Shown here: piece after piece, positions 17,220 through 26,382 of the stretch
Numbering within the stretch: the first letter of the stretch is position 1
How the letters are laid out: each line of letters starts with the position of its first letter
From: Zoogloeaceae bacterium
Lineage (GTDB): Bacteria > Pseudomonadota > Gammaproteobacteria > Burkholderiales > Rhodocyclaceae
NCBI GenBank assembly: GCA_024235595.1
Contig: JACKMC010000001.1
Location: 372,001 to 436,000, forward strand
Direction: 5' to 3'
DNA: 64,000 nucleotides
Translations under genes and position numbers: made by a program
The notes under the pieces: generated by a model
What the model saw: only the letters and a program-made list of their open reading frames with translations
Told to the model about the DNA's origin: nothing
Database searches by the model: none

Positions 17220-17612
17220 TCAGCACTGCTCCCACGGAAGACCGTCGTGGCGCCAGCCGTTGATCGAGTTGCGCTGGTGCTTTTCGTCGAGTTCGCCCTC
17301 GAAGCCGTGGCGCACGTTGTAGACGCGACCGAAGCCGGTGGCCTCGAGCGCCCGTGCCGCCTCTTCCGAGCGGTTGCCGCTGCGGCAGATCAACACCACC
17401 GGCCGGTCGCCCGATTGGCCGGCGAGCTTGCGGATCTCGCCGACGAAGTGGGGGTTGATCTCCCAGTCGGGTCCGTCGTGCCAGGAGACGTGAATGGCGC
17501 CGACCGGATGGCCGACGAAAAGAAACTCCATTTCGCTGCGGCAATCGATGAACAGTGCGTTCGGGTTGTCGCGCAGGAACTGGCTGGTTTCGACGGGGCT
17601 GAGGTGCTGCAT
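17220..17612 (-). CDS. Single-domain rhodanese-like sulfurtransferase
   Basis: 130 residues, one rhodanese domain. DCRSEMEFLFVGHPVGAIHVSW and the active-site loop ICRSGNRS (catalytic Cys about residue 76) are intact; the C-terminal NSINGWRHDGLPW is common in this subgroup. ATG 17612 has AAGGAGAG upstream, so it is chosen over 17642. Moves sulfane sulfur from thiosulfate or a persulfide to a thiol acceptor; the acceptor is unknown. Single gene, convergent with the MFS pump. Confidence 0.9.
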   Translation of the reverse strand: MQHLSPVETSQFLRDNPNALFIDCRSEMEFLFVGHPVGAIHVSWHDGPDWEINPHFVGEIRKLAGQSGDRPVVLICRSGNRSEEAARALEATGFGRVYNVRHGFEGELDEKHQRNSINGWRHDGLPWEQC

Positions 17613-17753
17613 CGTTCTCTCCTTCATGCTGGCGGGACGCAATGATCGGGCGCAGGGAGCGCGGCGTGGCGCCGCTGCCGCGATCGAGCTATTTTTTGCC
17701 CGGCGGGGCCTTTTGGGGAAATACTATTGCAGTTCCCTCCACCGATGGTCGCC

Positions 17754-18212
17754 ATGAAGCTCGATCGAATCCAGCGCCAGATCCTCGCCGAATTGCAACA
17801 GAACTCCCGTATCAGCAACCAGGAGCTTGCAGACCGCGTCGGCCTCTCGGTCTCGCCGTGCTGGCGCAGGGTGAGGGAACTGGAGGAGGCCGGGCTGATC
17901 AAGCGTTACGTGGCGGTGCTCGACAGGCGCAAGCTCGGGCTCGACGCCTGCCTGTGGTGCCAGGTTCGGCTGAAGAAGCACAACGCCCAGATCATCGAGC
18001 AGTTCGAGGCGCTGGTTCAGGCGCGCGCCGAGGTGGTGGAGTGCTACGAGCTGACCGGTGAGCATGATTTCCTGATGAAGGTGTACCTCCCGGACATGGA
18101 GTCCTATGCGGCCTTCATGCATGGATTCCTGCTCAAGATTCCCGAAGTCGACGTGGTGCGCAGCGGCGTGACGCTGCGCGAGATCAAGAACGACACTGCG
18201 CTGCCGATCTGA
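17754..18212 (+). CDS. Lrp/AsnC family transcriptional regulator
   Basis: 152 residues: an N-terminal winged helix-turn-helix (MKLDRIQRQILAELQQNSRISNQELADRVGLSVSPCWRRV) and a C-terminal RAM effector domain (about 65-145) ending with VRSGVTLREIKND. ATG 17754 is chosen because Lrp proteins start at this LDR segment; 17745 and TTG 17727 are in-frame alternatives and the ribosome binding site is weak. Convergent with the livHMGF operon, so branched-chain amino acid control is plausible, but that is inference from position. Confidence 0.88.
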   Translation: MKLDRIQRQILAELQQNSRISNQELADRVGLSVSPCWRRVRELEEAGLIKRYVAVLDRRKLGLDACLWCQVRLKKHNAQIIEQFEALVQARAEVVECYELTGEHDFLMKVYLPDMESYAAFMHGFLLKIPEVDVVRSGVTLREIKNDTALPI

Positions 18213-18262
18213 CTTCGGCGCAGGCTGCGGGGATGCCTCGGGGCGGCCTCCGCGGGCCGTGC

Positions 18263-19000
18263 TCAGGCCGCTTCGCCAAGGTAGGCCTCGCGCACCGCGG
18301 GGTTGGCGAGCAGTTCGTCGCCGCTTCCGGTGATGCTGATCTTGCCCGAATCCATGACATACCCGCGCTGCGCGAACTCCAGCGCGAGGTTGGCGTTCTG
18401 CTCGACCAGCAGGATGGTCACGCCCTCGTCCTTGACCGTCTGGACCACTTCGAAGATCTTTTCCACCACCAGCGGGGCAAGGCCCATCGAAGGTTCGTCG
18501 AGGAGCAGCAGGCGCGGGCGCGAGAGCAGCGCGCGACCGATCGCCACCATCTGCTGCTCGCCGCCCGAGAGCGTGCCCGCAACCTGTTGGAGGCGCTCCT
18601 TGATGCGGGGCAGCATGGTGTAGACCTTCTCCAGGTCCGCCTCGATCTCGGCGGAGTCGTTGCGGATGTATGCCCCCATGCGCAGGTTCTCCTCGACCGT
18701 CAGGCGGGTGAAGATGCCGCGGCCTTCGGGAACCAGCGCAATACCCTTTCTGAGCCGCTTGTGGGCCGGCATCGCGGCGATCGACTCGCCTTCATAGACG
18801 AGGTCGCCACCGGCGAGCGTGAGCGTGCCCGCCAGTGCGTTGAGAGTGGTGGTCTTGCCCGCGCCGTTGGCACCGATCAGGCACACCAGCTCGCCCTTGT
18901 AGAGCTCGAGGTCGATGCCCTTGACGGCATGGATGCCGCCGTAGGCGATCTGCACGTCCTTGAGTTGCAGGATCGGGCTGGCTGGATTGGAGTTATGCAT
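18263..19000 (-). CDS. livF: Branched-chain amino acid ABC transporter ATP-binding protein LivF
   Basis: 245 residues. Walker A GANGAGKTTTLNALAG, signature LSGGEQQMVAIGRAL, Walker B LLLLDEPSMGLAP; the SMGLAP and AYLGEA endings are LivF-specific. Last gene of livHMGF; its start overlaps the end of livG by 8 bases, indicating coupling. Pairs with LivG to energise uptake of leucine/isoleucine/valine or related compounds. Confidence 0.94.
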   Translation of the reverse strand: MHNSNPASPILQLKDVQIAYGGIHAVKGIDLELYKGELVCLIGANGAGKTTTLNALAGTLTLAGGDLVYEGESIAAMPAHKRLRKGIALVPEGRGIFTRLTVEENLRMGAYIRNDSAEIEADLEKVYTMLPRIKERLQQVAGTLSGGEQQMVAIGRALLSRPRLLLLDEPSMGLAPLVVEKIFEVVQTVKDEGVTILLVEQNANLALEFAQRGYVMDSGKISITGSGDELLANPAVREAYLGEAA

Positions 19001-19763
19001 GCTTGCCGCCCCCCAGGTAGGCGTTGATCACTGCTTCGTTCTTCTGCACCACGGACGGCACGTCCTCGGCGATCTTCTTGCCGAAGTCCAGCACCGTAAG
19101 GCGATCGCACAGGCCCATCACCAGCTTCACGTCGTGCTCGATGAGCAAGACCGTGACGCCGTCGTGGCGGATCTGCTCGATCAATGCCTTGAGCTGCGTG
19201 GTCTCGGTCGCGTTCATGCCCGCGGCGGGCTCGTCGAGCGCCAAGAGCTGCGGTTCGGTGGCCAGTGCGCGGGCGATCTCGAGGCGGCGCTGGTCTCCGT
19301 AGGATAGGTTCTTGCATACGGTGTCGGCGAAGCGCTCGATGCCGACGTACTTGAGCAGCTCGTAGGCGCGCTCGGTGGTGAGTCGCTCCTCCTCGCGGGT
19401 GTGCTTGTTCTGCGTAAGGATGCCCCACACGCTTGCCTTGGTACGGATGTGGTGTCCCGCCATGACGTTCTCGAGCGCCGTCATCTGGCCGAACAGGCGG
19501 ATGTTCTGGAAAGTCCGCGCGATGCCCGCCTCGACCACCAGGTGGGGCTTGCCGACCGGCAATTCGATGCCGTTGAACACGAACTCGCCCTCATCCGGTA
19601 TGTAGGCGCCGGTGAGCACGTTGAAGAAGGTCGTCTTGCCGGCCCCGTTGGGACCGATCAGGCCATATACCTCGCCCTTGGCGATGGTCAGCGAGACTTC
19701 CGACAAGGCGGTGAGGCCGCCGAAGCGTTTGCCGATGTTGCGCGCTTCAAGAAGCTTGATCAT
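18993..19763 (-). CDS. livG: Branched-chain amino acid ABC transporter ATP-binding protein LivG
   Basis: 256 residues. Walker A GPNGAGKTTFFNVLTG, signature LSYGDQRRLEIARAL, Walker B LLALDEPAAGMNATE; the AAGMN motif and the IRLFGQMTALENVMAGHH stretch mark LivG. Overlaps livM by 4 bases (ATGA), typical operon coupling. Confidence 0.94.
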   Translation of the reverse strand: MIKLLEARNIGKRFGGLTALSEVSLTIAKGEVYGLIGPNGAGKTTFFNVLTGAYIPDEGEFVFNGIELPVGKPHLVVEAGIARTFQNIRLFGQMTALENVMAGHHIRTKASVWGILTQNKHTREEERLTTERAYELLKYVGIERFADTVCKNLSYGDQRRLEIARALATEPQLLALDEPAAGMNATETTQLKALIEQIRHDGVTVLLIEHDVKLVMGLCDRLTVLDFGKKIAEDVPSVVQKNEAVINAYLGGGKHA

Positions 19764-20854
19764 GTGCGCACTCCCTTGCCCACCAGCTCGGGCCGCGAGT
19801 AGCGGGCGTGGGCAGGTATGAGGCCGCCGGGCCGCAGCAGCATCATGAGGATCATCGCCAGCGACAGCAGCAACATGCGCAATACCTCGGGGTCGAGGAT
19901 CACATGCCCGAACAGGGTTTCTTGCACCGGCACCGCGATGTTGCGCAGGATCTCGGGCAAGGCGGTGAGGATGAGCGCGCCGATCACCGCCCCGGCAATG
20001 TTGCCCATGCCGCCGAACACCACCATGGTGAGCACCGCGATCGACTCCATCAGCGAGAACGATTCGGGCGAGACGAAGCCCTGGAAGGAGCCGAACAGCC
20101 CACCGGCAACGCCGCCGAAGGTGGCCCCCAGCGAGAAGGCCAGCAGCTTCAGGTTGCGGGTGTTGATGCCGATCGCCTTGGCCGCCAGTTCGTCGTCGCG
20201 CATCGCCGCCCAGGCGCGTCCCACGCGCGAGATCTGCAGCCGCTGGATGAAGATGATCGAGCCGACCACGCAGGCGAGGAAGAAGTAGTAGTAGAAGTAC
20301 AGCGAGTGGATCTGGAAGTCACCGATGGTGAGGCTCTTGGCCAGGTCCCAGCCGAACAGGTTCATCGAGTCGAGTGCGTTGATGCCCTGCGGGCCGTTGG
20401 TGATGTTGACCGGGTAGTTGAGGTTGTTCATGAAGATGCGCACGATCTCGCCAAAACCCAAGGTCACGATGGCGAGGTAGTCGCCCCTCAGGCGCAGCAC
20501 CGGAAAGCCAAGGATGATCCCCGCCAGCGCCGCAAAGCCCGCCCCCAATGGCAGCACCGCCCAGAACGGGAAGTGCACCCCGAAGTGCGGCGAGGCGAGA
20601 AAGGCCCAGGTGTAGGCACCCACCGCGTAGAACGCGATATAGCCCAGGTCGAGCAGGCCGGCAAAGCCGACCACGAGGTTGAGACCCAGCGCCAGCATCA
20701 TGTAGAGCAGCGCGAAGTCGAGGATGCGCACCCAGGTGCGGCCGAACATCATGGCGATGATCGGCGCCACCAAGGCGATGATGATCACCAGCCAGCGGGC
20801 GGCCTTGGGGTTGCGTTTGCCCAGGTAGGGGATGGCTTCTGCGAGTTGGTCCAT
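19760..20854 (-). CDS. livM: Branched-chain amino acid ABC transporter permease LivM
   Basis: 364 residues with about 9-10 hydrophobic segments. LVVGFAGLLDLGYIAFYAVGAYTWA and FPVLRLRGDYLAIVTLGFGEIVRIF are the conserved LivM motifs; the EAA-like loop is AAMRDDELAAKAIGINTRNLKLLAFSLGA. An N-terminal extension carrying the first helix precedes the core. Fourteen bases separate it from livH. Confidence 0.94.
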   Translation of the reverse strand: MDQLAEAIPYLGKRNPKAARWLVIIIALVAPIIAMMFGRTWVRILDFALLYMMLALGLNLVVGFAGLLDLGYIAFYAVGAYTWAFLASPHFGVHFPFWAVLPLGAGFAALAGIILGFPVLRLRGDYLAIVTLGFGEIVRIFMNNLNYPVNITNGPQGINALDSMNLFGWDLAKSLTIGDFQIHSLYFYYYFFLACVVGSIIFIQRLQISRVGRAWAAMRDDELAAKAIGINTRNLKLLAFSLGATFGGVAGGLFGSFQGFVSPESFSLMESIAVLTMVVFGGMGNIAGAVIGALILTALPEILRNIAVPVQETLFGHVILDPEVLRMLLLSLAMILMMLLRPGGLIPAHARYSRPELVGKGVRT

Positions 20855-20868
20855 GTTGTGTCTCTCCC

Positions 20869-21801
20869 TCAGGCCCGATCCGAGACCCGTTCACCGAGCA
20901 GCCCGGTAGGCCGGAAGATGAGCACGATGCCGAGGATGACGAAGGCGAAGATGTCCTGGTAGGACGAATTCAGAAAGCCGAAGGTGAGGTGTTCGATGTA
21001 GCCCGCGCCGACCGCTTCGACGAGTCCCAGCACGATACCCCCGAGCATCGCCCCGCCGAGGTTGCCGATGCCGCCCAGCACCGCCGCGGTGAAGGCCTTG
21101 AGGCCTGGCATGAAGCCCATCGCATAGTGGGCGATGCCGTAGTTGCTGGCGAACAGCACCCCGGCCACCGCGGCGAGCGCCGCGCCGAGCACGAAGGTCA
21201 GCGCGATGATCTTGTTCACATCCACGCCCATGAGGCTCGCCACGCGGTGGTTCTCGGCGGTGGCGCGCATCGCACGGCCGAGCTTGGTGCGGGTCACCAG
21301 CAGCACCAGGCCTACCATGATGACGGCCGAGGCGACGATGGTGGTGATCTGGATCGGGTTGATGAATACCCCCTCGATCGGTTGCATCGGCGTGGTCGAG
21401 ATGAGCTGCGGGAAGGTGTGGTAGTTCCGGCCCCAGACGATCATCGCCAGCGTCTGCAGCAGGAAGGAGACGCCGATCGCGGTGATCAGCGGCGCGAGCC
21501 GCGGGGCGTTCCTGAGTTTTCGATAGGCGAGGCGTTCCATCAGGAAGGCCACGATCATGCAGACCACCATCGCCGCCAGCAGGCCGACACCGAGCAGCAG
21601 CAGGGGCGGCGTATCCGGCGCGATCCCCATGAGGGTGCTGATCACGGTCAGCGCGGTCAGCGCGCCGACCATCAGGACCTCGCCGTGGGCGAAGTTGATC
21701 AGCCCGAGAATGCCGTAGACCATGGTGTAACCAAGGGCCACCAGCGCATAGACGCTGCCGACCACGAGCCCGTTCAGAAGCTGTTGGAGCAAGGTTTCCA
21801 T
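20869..21801 (-). CDS. livH: Branched-chain amino acid ABC transporter permease LivH
   Basis: 310 residues, about 8 membrane segments. Opens LLQQLLNGLVVGSVYALVALGYTMVYGILGLINFAHGEVLMVGA, the LivH signature; the cytosolic loop is GRAMRATAENHRVASLMGVDVNKIIALTFVLGA. First gene of the membrane/ATPase block; the binding-protein gene lies upstream across a hairpin. Confidence 0.94.
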   Translation of the reverse strand: METLLQQLLNGLVVGSVYALVALGYTMVYGILGLINFAHGEVLMVGALTALTVISTLMGIAPDTPPLLLLGVGLLAAMVVCMIVAFLMERLAYRKLRNAPRLAPLITAIGVSFLLQTLAMIVWGRNYHTFPQLISTTPMQPIEGVFINPIQITTIVASAVIMVGLVLLVTRTKLGRAMRATAENHRVASLMGVDVNKIIALTFVLGAALAAVAGVLFASNYGIAHYAMGFMPGLKAFTAAVLGGIGNLGGAMLGGIVLGLVEAVGAGYIEHLTFGFLNSSYQDIFAFVILGIVLIFRPTGLLGERVSDRA

Positions 21802-21930
21802 CAGGTGTCTTCTTTTGAAATGAGTGAGGGGCCGGCCGGTCCGGCTCCAAAGGGTCCGCCTCGTCCTCGTGGGACGACGCGGGATCGAAAGTGGAATTCA
21901 AGTGCCATCATTCGTGTTCGGTGATGCGAT

Positions 21931-21961
21931 AAGGGCCGCGACCCGAGAAGTCGCGGCCCTT
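21931..21961 (-). terminator. Hairpin between the binding-protein gene and livH
   Basis: 12-bp perfect stem AAGGGCCGCGAC / GTCGCGGCCCTT with a 7-base loop, 45 bases after the binding-protein stop. The T-tract on the minus strand is weak, so it may be a partial terminator or an mRNA-stabilising hairpin that lets the binding protein be made in excess over the membrane genes. Confidence 0.7.
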
Positions 21962-22005
21962 GTCGAGGCCGGGGTCCTGTCAGCAGTGGCAAGACCCGAT
22001 CCGGA

Positions 22006-23121
22006 TTACATCGCTACCCAGGCGCCGTCCTTGAACTGATAGACGGTGATCGCGCCTTCCTTGATGTCGCCCTTCTCGTCGAAGGCGATATTGCCGGTCA
22101 CGCCGGGAAAGCTTTCCGACTTGAGCGCAGCGAGGTACTTGGAAGGTTCGGCGGAACCCGATTTTTCCATCGCGTGGATGATCGCCATCGCCGCATCGTA
22201 GGCATAGGGCGAATAGATCTGCACGTCGGCGCCGAAGCGCTTCTTGAAGCGATCGCGGAAATCCTTGCCGCCCGGCATCTTGTCGAGCGGAATGCCCGCC
22301 ATGGTGCAATACACCGAGCTCGAGATCGCGTCGCCGGCCAGCTTGATCATCTCCGGGCTGCAGCCGCCGTCACCGGTGATGTACTTCGCGGTGATGCCGA
22401 GTTGCTTGATCTGCTTGACCATCGGGCCAGCCTGGGCGTCCATGCCGCCGAACATGATCACGTCCGGGTTGGCGGCCTTGATCTTGGTGAGGATGGCCAT
22501 GAAGTCGGTGGCCTTGTCGGTGGTGAACTCACGCGCCACGACCTGCGCACCGGCGGCCTTCGCGGCCTTCTCGGTTTCGTCGGCGAGGCCCTGGCCGTAG
22601 GCCGTGCGATCGTCGATGATCGCGATCTTCTTGCCGCCGAGGGTCTTGGCGGCAAAGTTGCCGACCACCGAGCCCTGCTGCACGTCGTTCGCGATGGTGC
22701 GGAAGACCGCCTTGTAGCCCTGTTGGGTCAGCTTGGGATTGGTGGCTGACGGCGAAATCATGGGAATGCCGGCCTGGTCGTAGATACGCGATGCGGGAAT
22801 CGTGGTGCCCGAATTGAGGTGGCCGACGATGCCCTTGACGTCCGCATCGACGAGGCGCTGGGCAACCGTGGTGCCGGTGCGCGGGTCGGCCTGGTCGTCC
22901 TCGCCCATGAGTTCGAACTTGACCTTCTTGCCACCGATCATGATGCCCTTGGCGTTTGCGTCTTCCACAGCCAGACGGGCGCCGTTTTCATTGTCCTTGC
23001 CGAGGTGCGAGATCGACCCGGTGAGCGGGGCGACGCTGCCGAGCTTGACAACCATGTCCGCAGCGCTTGCGGCACCGATGCCCATGCCCATGATGGCGAT
23101 GGCGACGAGGGTTTTCTTCAT
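22006..23121 (-). CDS. Branched-chain amino acid ABC transporter substrate-binding protein (copy 1)
   Basis: 371 residues: signal peptide MKKTLVAIAIMGMGIGAASA, then a type I periplasmic binding fold (Leu/Ile/Val-binding, Peripla_BP_6), with KLGSVAPLTGSISHLGKDNENGARLAVEDAN and IDDRTAYGQGLADETEK typical of LivK/LivJ. Ends AFDEKGDIKEGAITVYQFKDGAWVAM. Directly upstream of livHMGF. Closely related to the second copy at 23712-24827, which has identical length and very similar segments throughout. Confidence 0.92.
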   Translation of the reverse strand: MKKTLVAIAIMGMGIGAASAADMVVKLGSVAPLTGSISHLGKDNENGARLAVEDANAKGIMIGGKKVKFELMGEDDQADPRTGTTVAQRLVDADVKGIVGHLNSGTTIPASRIYDQAGIPMISPSATNPKLTQQGYKAVFRTIANDVQQGSVVGNFAAKTLGGKKIAIIDDRTAYGQGLADETEKAAKAAGAQVVAREFTTDKATDFMAILTKIKAANPDVIMFGGMDAQAGPMVKQIKQLGITAKYITGDGGCSPEMIKLAGDAISSSVYCTMAGIPLDKMPGGKDFRDRFKKRFGADVQIYSPYAYDAAMAIIHAMEKSGSAEPSKYLAALKSESFPGVTGNIAFDEKGDIKEGAITVYQFKDGAWVAM

Positions 23122-23631
23122 GAATGATCCTCCAGCGTACTCGTGAGAAAGACTGCATTGACCCGGCCGGTCGGTCGGGCGCTTCTGTTTTCATCGTCCG
23201 GATCTTCACGATCCGTTGACGGGGACTTCCGCCTCGCCAACCCGGAAACCGGAATGGCTGCAGCGACTCCTCCTGCCCCGGCGCGAGGCAACGGAGTGCC
23301 GGAGCGGGCGAATGTTACGAACGACTGCGACAGCGAAACGCGCTTGTTCTGCAAATAATAGGTGCAAACCTCACGGATTTTTCCACGGATTAGCAAACAT
23401 TGCGCCGTTTACCACATGGTGCACTGCTGCATGCGGAAATGCTGTTGCGCTGTGCGGGTATCCTCTCTGCCGCTCCATGGAACGACAAGACCTTGATTCA
23501 AGTGGCTTCGGAAAGAGTCCGTTTGGCAATGGCCTGTTGGTGCAATGCACAATCCGTGCCGATTGTGGATAACCCCTATCGATCAATGCGAACACCGTCG
23601 AAGCCACTCGAGCCGCGGCCTTCCCGCAAAA
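23122..23631. other. Intergenic region upstream of binding-protein copy 1
   Basis: No gene is seen. On the minus strand TATTAT at 23355-23360 could be a -10 box for the downstream binding protein, but a matching -35 is not clear. Several TGCA-rich imperfect inverted repeats occur between 23410 and 23560 (such as TTGGTGCAATGCACAA), possible regulator sites. None matches a known consensus well enough to name. Confidence 0.4.
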
Positions 23632-23654
23632 ACGGGGCCCCCCAGGGGCCCCGT
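23632..23654 (-). terminator. Terminator after binding-protein copy 2
   Basis: 10-bp stem ACGGGGCCCC / GGGGCCCCGT with a 3-base loop, followed on the minus strand by TTTTT. Ends the transcript of the gene at 23712-24827, so copy 2 is probably its own transcription unit. Confidence 0.9.
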
Positions 23655-23711
23655 AACGGTGCAGTTCGGCCGGCTACGCACTTCCGTTGTGCGCGCCGGA
23701 ACGGCGGGTGT

Positions 23712-24827
23712 TCAGTTGAGTGGCTTCCAGCTGCCGTTCTCGAACTGGTAGAGGGTCACGCCGGCTTCCTTCACGTCACCGTACTGGTCGAAGGCGATGT
23801 TGCCGGTCACGCCCTTGTAGTCGAGCTTCTGCAGCGCCGGCAGGTACTTGCCGGGCTCTGCCGAGCCGGCGTTCTTCATGGCCTCGATAAGGGCCATCGC
23901 GGCATCGTAGCTGTAGGGTGCATACAGTTGCACGTCGGTCTTGAAGCGCTCCTTGAAGCGTGCCCTGAACTGCGCGCCACCCGGCATCTTCTCCATCGGA
24001 ATGCCGGCCTGGGTGCAATAGACGTCAGCAGACAGTGCGCTCTTCGAGAGGCTCAACATGCCGCCCGTGCACACCCCGTCGCCACCCAGGAACTTGCCGC
24101 TATAGCCGAGCTGCCTGAGCTGGCGCAGCATCGGCGCCGCCTGGGCGTCCATCCCGCCATAGAAGACCGCGTCGGGTGACTTGGACTTGATCTTGGTGAG
24201 GATGGCCATGAAGTCGGTGGCCTTGTCACTGGTGAACTCGCGTCCCACCACCTGCACGCCGAGACGCTTGAGGTTTTCGACGAAGGCGTCGGCGAGGCCC
24301 TGGCCGTAGGCGGTGCGGTCGTCGATCACCGCGACCTTGGTTGCCTTGAGCTTGTCGGTCACATACTTTGCCATCGCCGCACCCTGCTGCAGGTCGTTGG
24401 CAATGACGCGGAAGGTCACCTTGTAGCCTTGCTGGGTCAGCTTGGGATTGGTCGAAGAGGGCGTGATGACCGGAATGCCGGCGCGCTCGTAGATGCGCGA
24501 GGCCGGAATCGACGCGCCCGAGGTGACGTGCCCGACGATGCCGGCCACGTTTTCGTCGGCAAGGCGCTGGGCGGCGGTGGTGGCCTGGCGTGGGTCGGCC
24601 TGGTCATCCTCGCTGAGCAGTTCGAACTTTGCCTTCTGGCCGCCGATCATGATGCCTTTCGCGTTGGCGTCCTCGATCGCCAATCTGGCCCCGTTCTCGC
24701 CATCCTTCCCGATGTGGGCGATGGGGCCTGTGAGTGGCCCGGCGTGCCCGATCTTCACCGTCATGTCTGCATTTGCAGCGCTTGCGCAAAGGGCGAGCGC
24801 GGCAAGGGAAAGAAGGGTTTTTTTCAT
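23712..24827 (-). CDS. Branched-chain amino acid ABC transporter substrate-binding protein (copy 2)
   Basis: 371 residues: signal peptide MKKTLLSLAALALCASAANA, then a Peripla_BP_6 fold with KIGHAGPLTGPIAHIGKDGENGARLAIEDAN and VIDDRTAYGQGLADAFVENL. Start ATG 24827 has AGGAAAA upstream; the frame continues open to 25547 but that extension covers the divergent lipoprotein gene and is not coding. The paralogue at 22006-23121 shares the same motifs. A strong terminator follows, so this binding protein is uncoupled from livHMGF and may broaden its substrate range. Confidence 0.92.
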   Translation of the reverse strand: MKKTLLSLAALALCASAANADMTVKIGHAGPLTGPIAHIGKDGENGARLAIEDANAKGIMIGGQKAKFELLSEDDQADPRQATTAAQRLADENVAGIVGHVTSGASIPASRIYERAGIPVITPSSTNPKLTQQGYKVTFRVIANDLQQGAAMAKYVTDKLKATKVAVIDDRTAYGQGLADAFVENLKRLGVQVVGREFTSDKATDFMAILTKIKSKSPDAVFYGGMDAQAAPMLRQLRQLGYSGKFLGGDGVCTGGMLSLSKSALSADVYCTQAGIPMEKMPGGAQFRARFKERFKTDVQLYAPYSYDAAMALIEAMKNAGSAEPGKYLPALQKLDYKGVTGNIAFDQYGDVKEAGVTLYQFENGSWKPLN

Positions 24828-24986
24828 GATTTTTCCTCGGCTAGTGCTGGCAGCATGCAACAATCGGCCGACTGCCCCTGGGTTGCCGTCACACGACGCC
24901 AGCCCTGCAACGGGCAGCCGGAAGTGCAATTCTAGCCGAAGTGGGCAGCCCGGCTCTGCCCCATTCACAAGCCGTGGAGCCATTCT

Positions 24987-25469
24987 ATGAATCGATTCAT
25001 GCGCCTGATCTGCACCCTTGCCTCGCTGCTCGGAATCGCAGGCTGCGATGTGGTGAACATGCAGGAGATCAAGCCCGGCGTGACAACCGGCTACGAGGTG
25101 CGCGACCGCATGGGTGCACCCAACACCGAGTGGCGCAATGCCGACGGCACCGTCACCTGGGAATACAGCCGCCAGCCCGAGGGTGTCGAGTGCTTCATGA
25201 TCACCATCGGCAGCGACAACGTCGTGAAGGCCGTGGAGCAGGTCATCACCCCGGCAAACATGGCCCGCATCCAGCCGGGGTGGACCAAGGAGCAGGTACG
25301 TCGCCTGCTCGGCAAGCAGCGCTCGGTCGAGACGTTCCGGCTCAAGAACGAGGAGGTGTGGGACTGGAAGATCCCCACCGAGCAGGATCTGGCGAGCTAC
25401 TTCAACGTTCATTTCGACATCAACGGGGTCGTGCTCCGCACCAGCAAGAGCCACAAGGTGGGGCCGTGA
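24987..25469 (+). CDS. BamE/SmpA-like outer-membrane lipoprotein (paralogue 1)
   Basis: 160 residues. Lipoprotein signal peptide with lipobox LGIAGC (Cys 20). The mature part has two BamE-like segments: IKPGVTTGYEVRDRMGAPNTEW (about 28-49) and IQPGWTKEQVRRLLGKQRSVETF (about 92-114), each with the PG-x-T...V..LxG pattern, followed by EEVWDWKI and a beta strand NVHFDINGVV. A close paralogue lies at 27751-28254. BamE itself has one such unit, so this is a duplicated relative; function unknown. It is 16 bases upstream of the AraC-type gene, so probably cotranscribed with it. Confidence 0.8.
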   Translation: MNRFMRLICTLASLLGIAGCDVVNMQEIKPGVTTGYEVRDRMGAPNTEWRNADGTVTWEYSRQPEGVECFMITIGSDNVVKAVEQVITPANMARIQPGWTKEQVRRLLGKQRSVETFRLKNEEVWDWKIPTEQDLASYFNVHFDINGVVLRTSKSHKVGP

Positions 25470-25485
25470 AGAAGGGCCCGGTGGC

Positions 25486-26343
25486 GTGATCCTGGAACTG
25501 CCGCAGTCTTCTGGCGAGCGCGTCGCATACCGACGGCTCGGTGACATGCCTGGCGTCGAGCTCTTTTCGGCCGACCTGTCCGGTCACGCCTTCGGTCCGC
25601 ATACCCACGACGCGTTCGCGATCGGTGTGGTGGTGAGTGGCGCGCAGCGCTTTCGTTACCGGGGCGGCAATCATGTGGCAGACCGCTCGAACCTGATCTT
25701 CATGAACCCAGACGAACTGCACACCGGCAGTGCCGCCAGCGACGAGCGCTGGTGCTACCGCTTCGTCCATATCGAGCCGGCGGTCCTGGGCGAGTTGCTC
25801 GGCGAAGGGTCCGCGAGCCCGTGGTTCGCCGACGCATTGGTCCATGCACCGCGGCAGGCCGAGGCCATGCGCGGGGTGATCGCGCGGCTGTGGCAGGCGC
25901 CGGACGCCCTCACCGCGGCGGGCGAGCTGTCGTCGTTGCTGGGTGCCATTTCCCGTCGGCACGCACGCGGCCTGCCCGCGCCCGAGCGTGGCCTCTCGCG
26001 CAGCCGCTTCGCGCCGGTGCTCGAGCACATCGAGGCGTATCTCGAGCAGCCCCAGTCGCTCGATACCCTGGCGGCGTGCGTGGGCCTGTCGCGCTTTCAT
26101 TTCGTGCGGGCGTTCGGCCAGACCTTCCATGTGCCGCCGCATCGCTACCTGCAGGCACGGCGCCTGGCCCGCGCCCGCCAGATGCTGCGGGACGGGCGAG
26201 GCGTCGCCGAGGTGGCGGCCGCAGTCGGACTGTGCGACCAGAGCCACCTCAACCGCTGGTTCCTGCGCCTCTATGGCACCACGCCGAGCCGCTACCAACA
26301 GCAAGTTCGTCCAAGCCGGGGCGTGACGAAGACGCTAAGCTGA
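25486..26343 (+). CDS. AraC family transcriptional regulator with N-terminal cupin domain
   Basis: 285 residues. An N-terminal AraC-type sensing cupin (about 15-150; FGPHTHDAFAIGVVVSGAQRF and NPDELHTG) is followed by two helix-turn-helices at about 185-285 (LDTLAACVGLSRFHFVRAFGQTFHVPPHRYLQARRLARARQML, then VAAAVGLCDQSHLNRWFLRLYGTTPSRY). GTG 25486 is the only start that retains the domain. Sits between lipoprotein 1 and a rhodanese/EamA pair; it may regulate the exporter, by analogy with AraC-EamA pairs. Confidence 0.88.
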   Translation: MILELPQSSGERVAYRRLGDMPGVELFSADLSGHAFGPHTHDAFAIGVVVSGAQRFRYRGGNHVADRSNLIFMNPDELHTGSAASDERWCYRFVHIEPAVLGELLGEGSASPWFADALVHAPRQAEAMRGVIARLWQAPDALTAAGELSSLLGAISRRHARGLPAPERGLSRSRFAPVLEHIEAYLEQPQSLDTLAACVGLSRFHFVRAFGQTFHVPPHRYLQARRLARARQMLRDGRGVAEVAAAVGLCDQSHLNRWFLRLYGTTPSRYQQQVRPSRGVTKTLS

Positions 26344-26382
26344 TGCCGCCTGCTCCCATTCGGGAGTGTCACGGGGTGGAAC

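Noticed and set aside
25420..26304. Minus-strand frame of 294 residues opposite the AraC gene
   Set aside because: Antisense shadow; the plus-strand AraC domain is complete.
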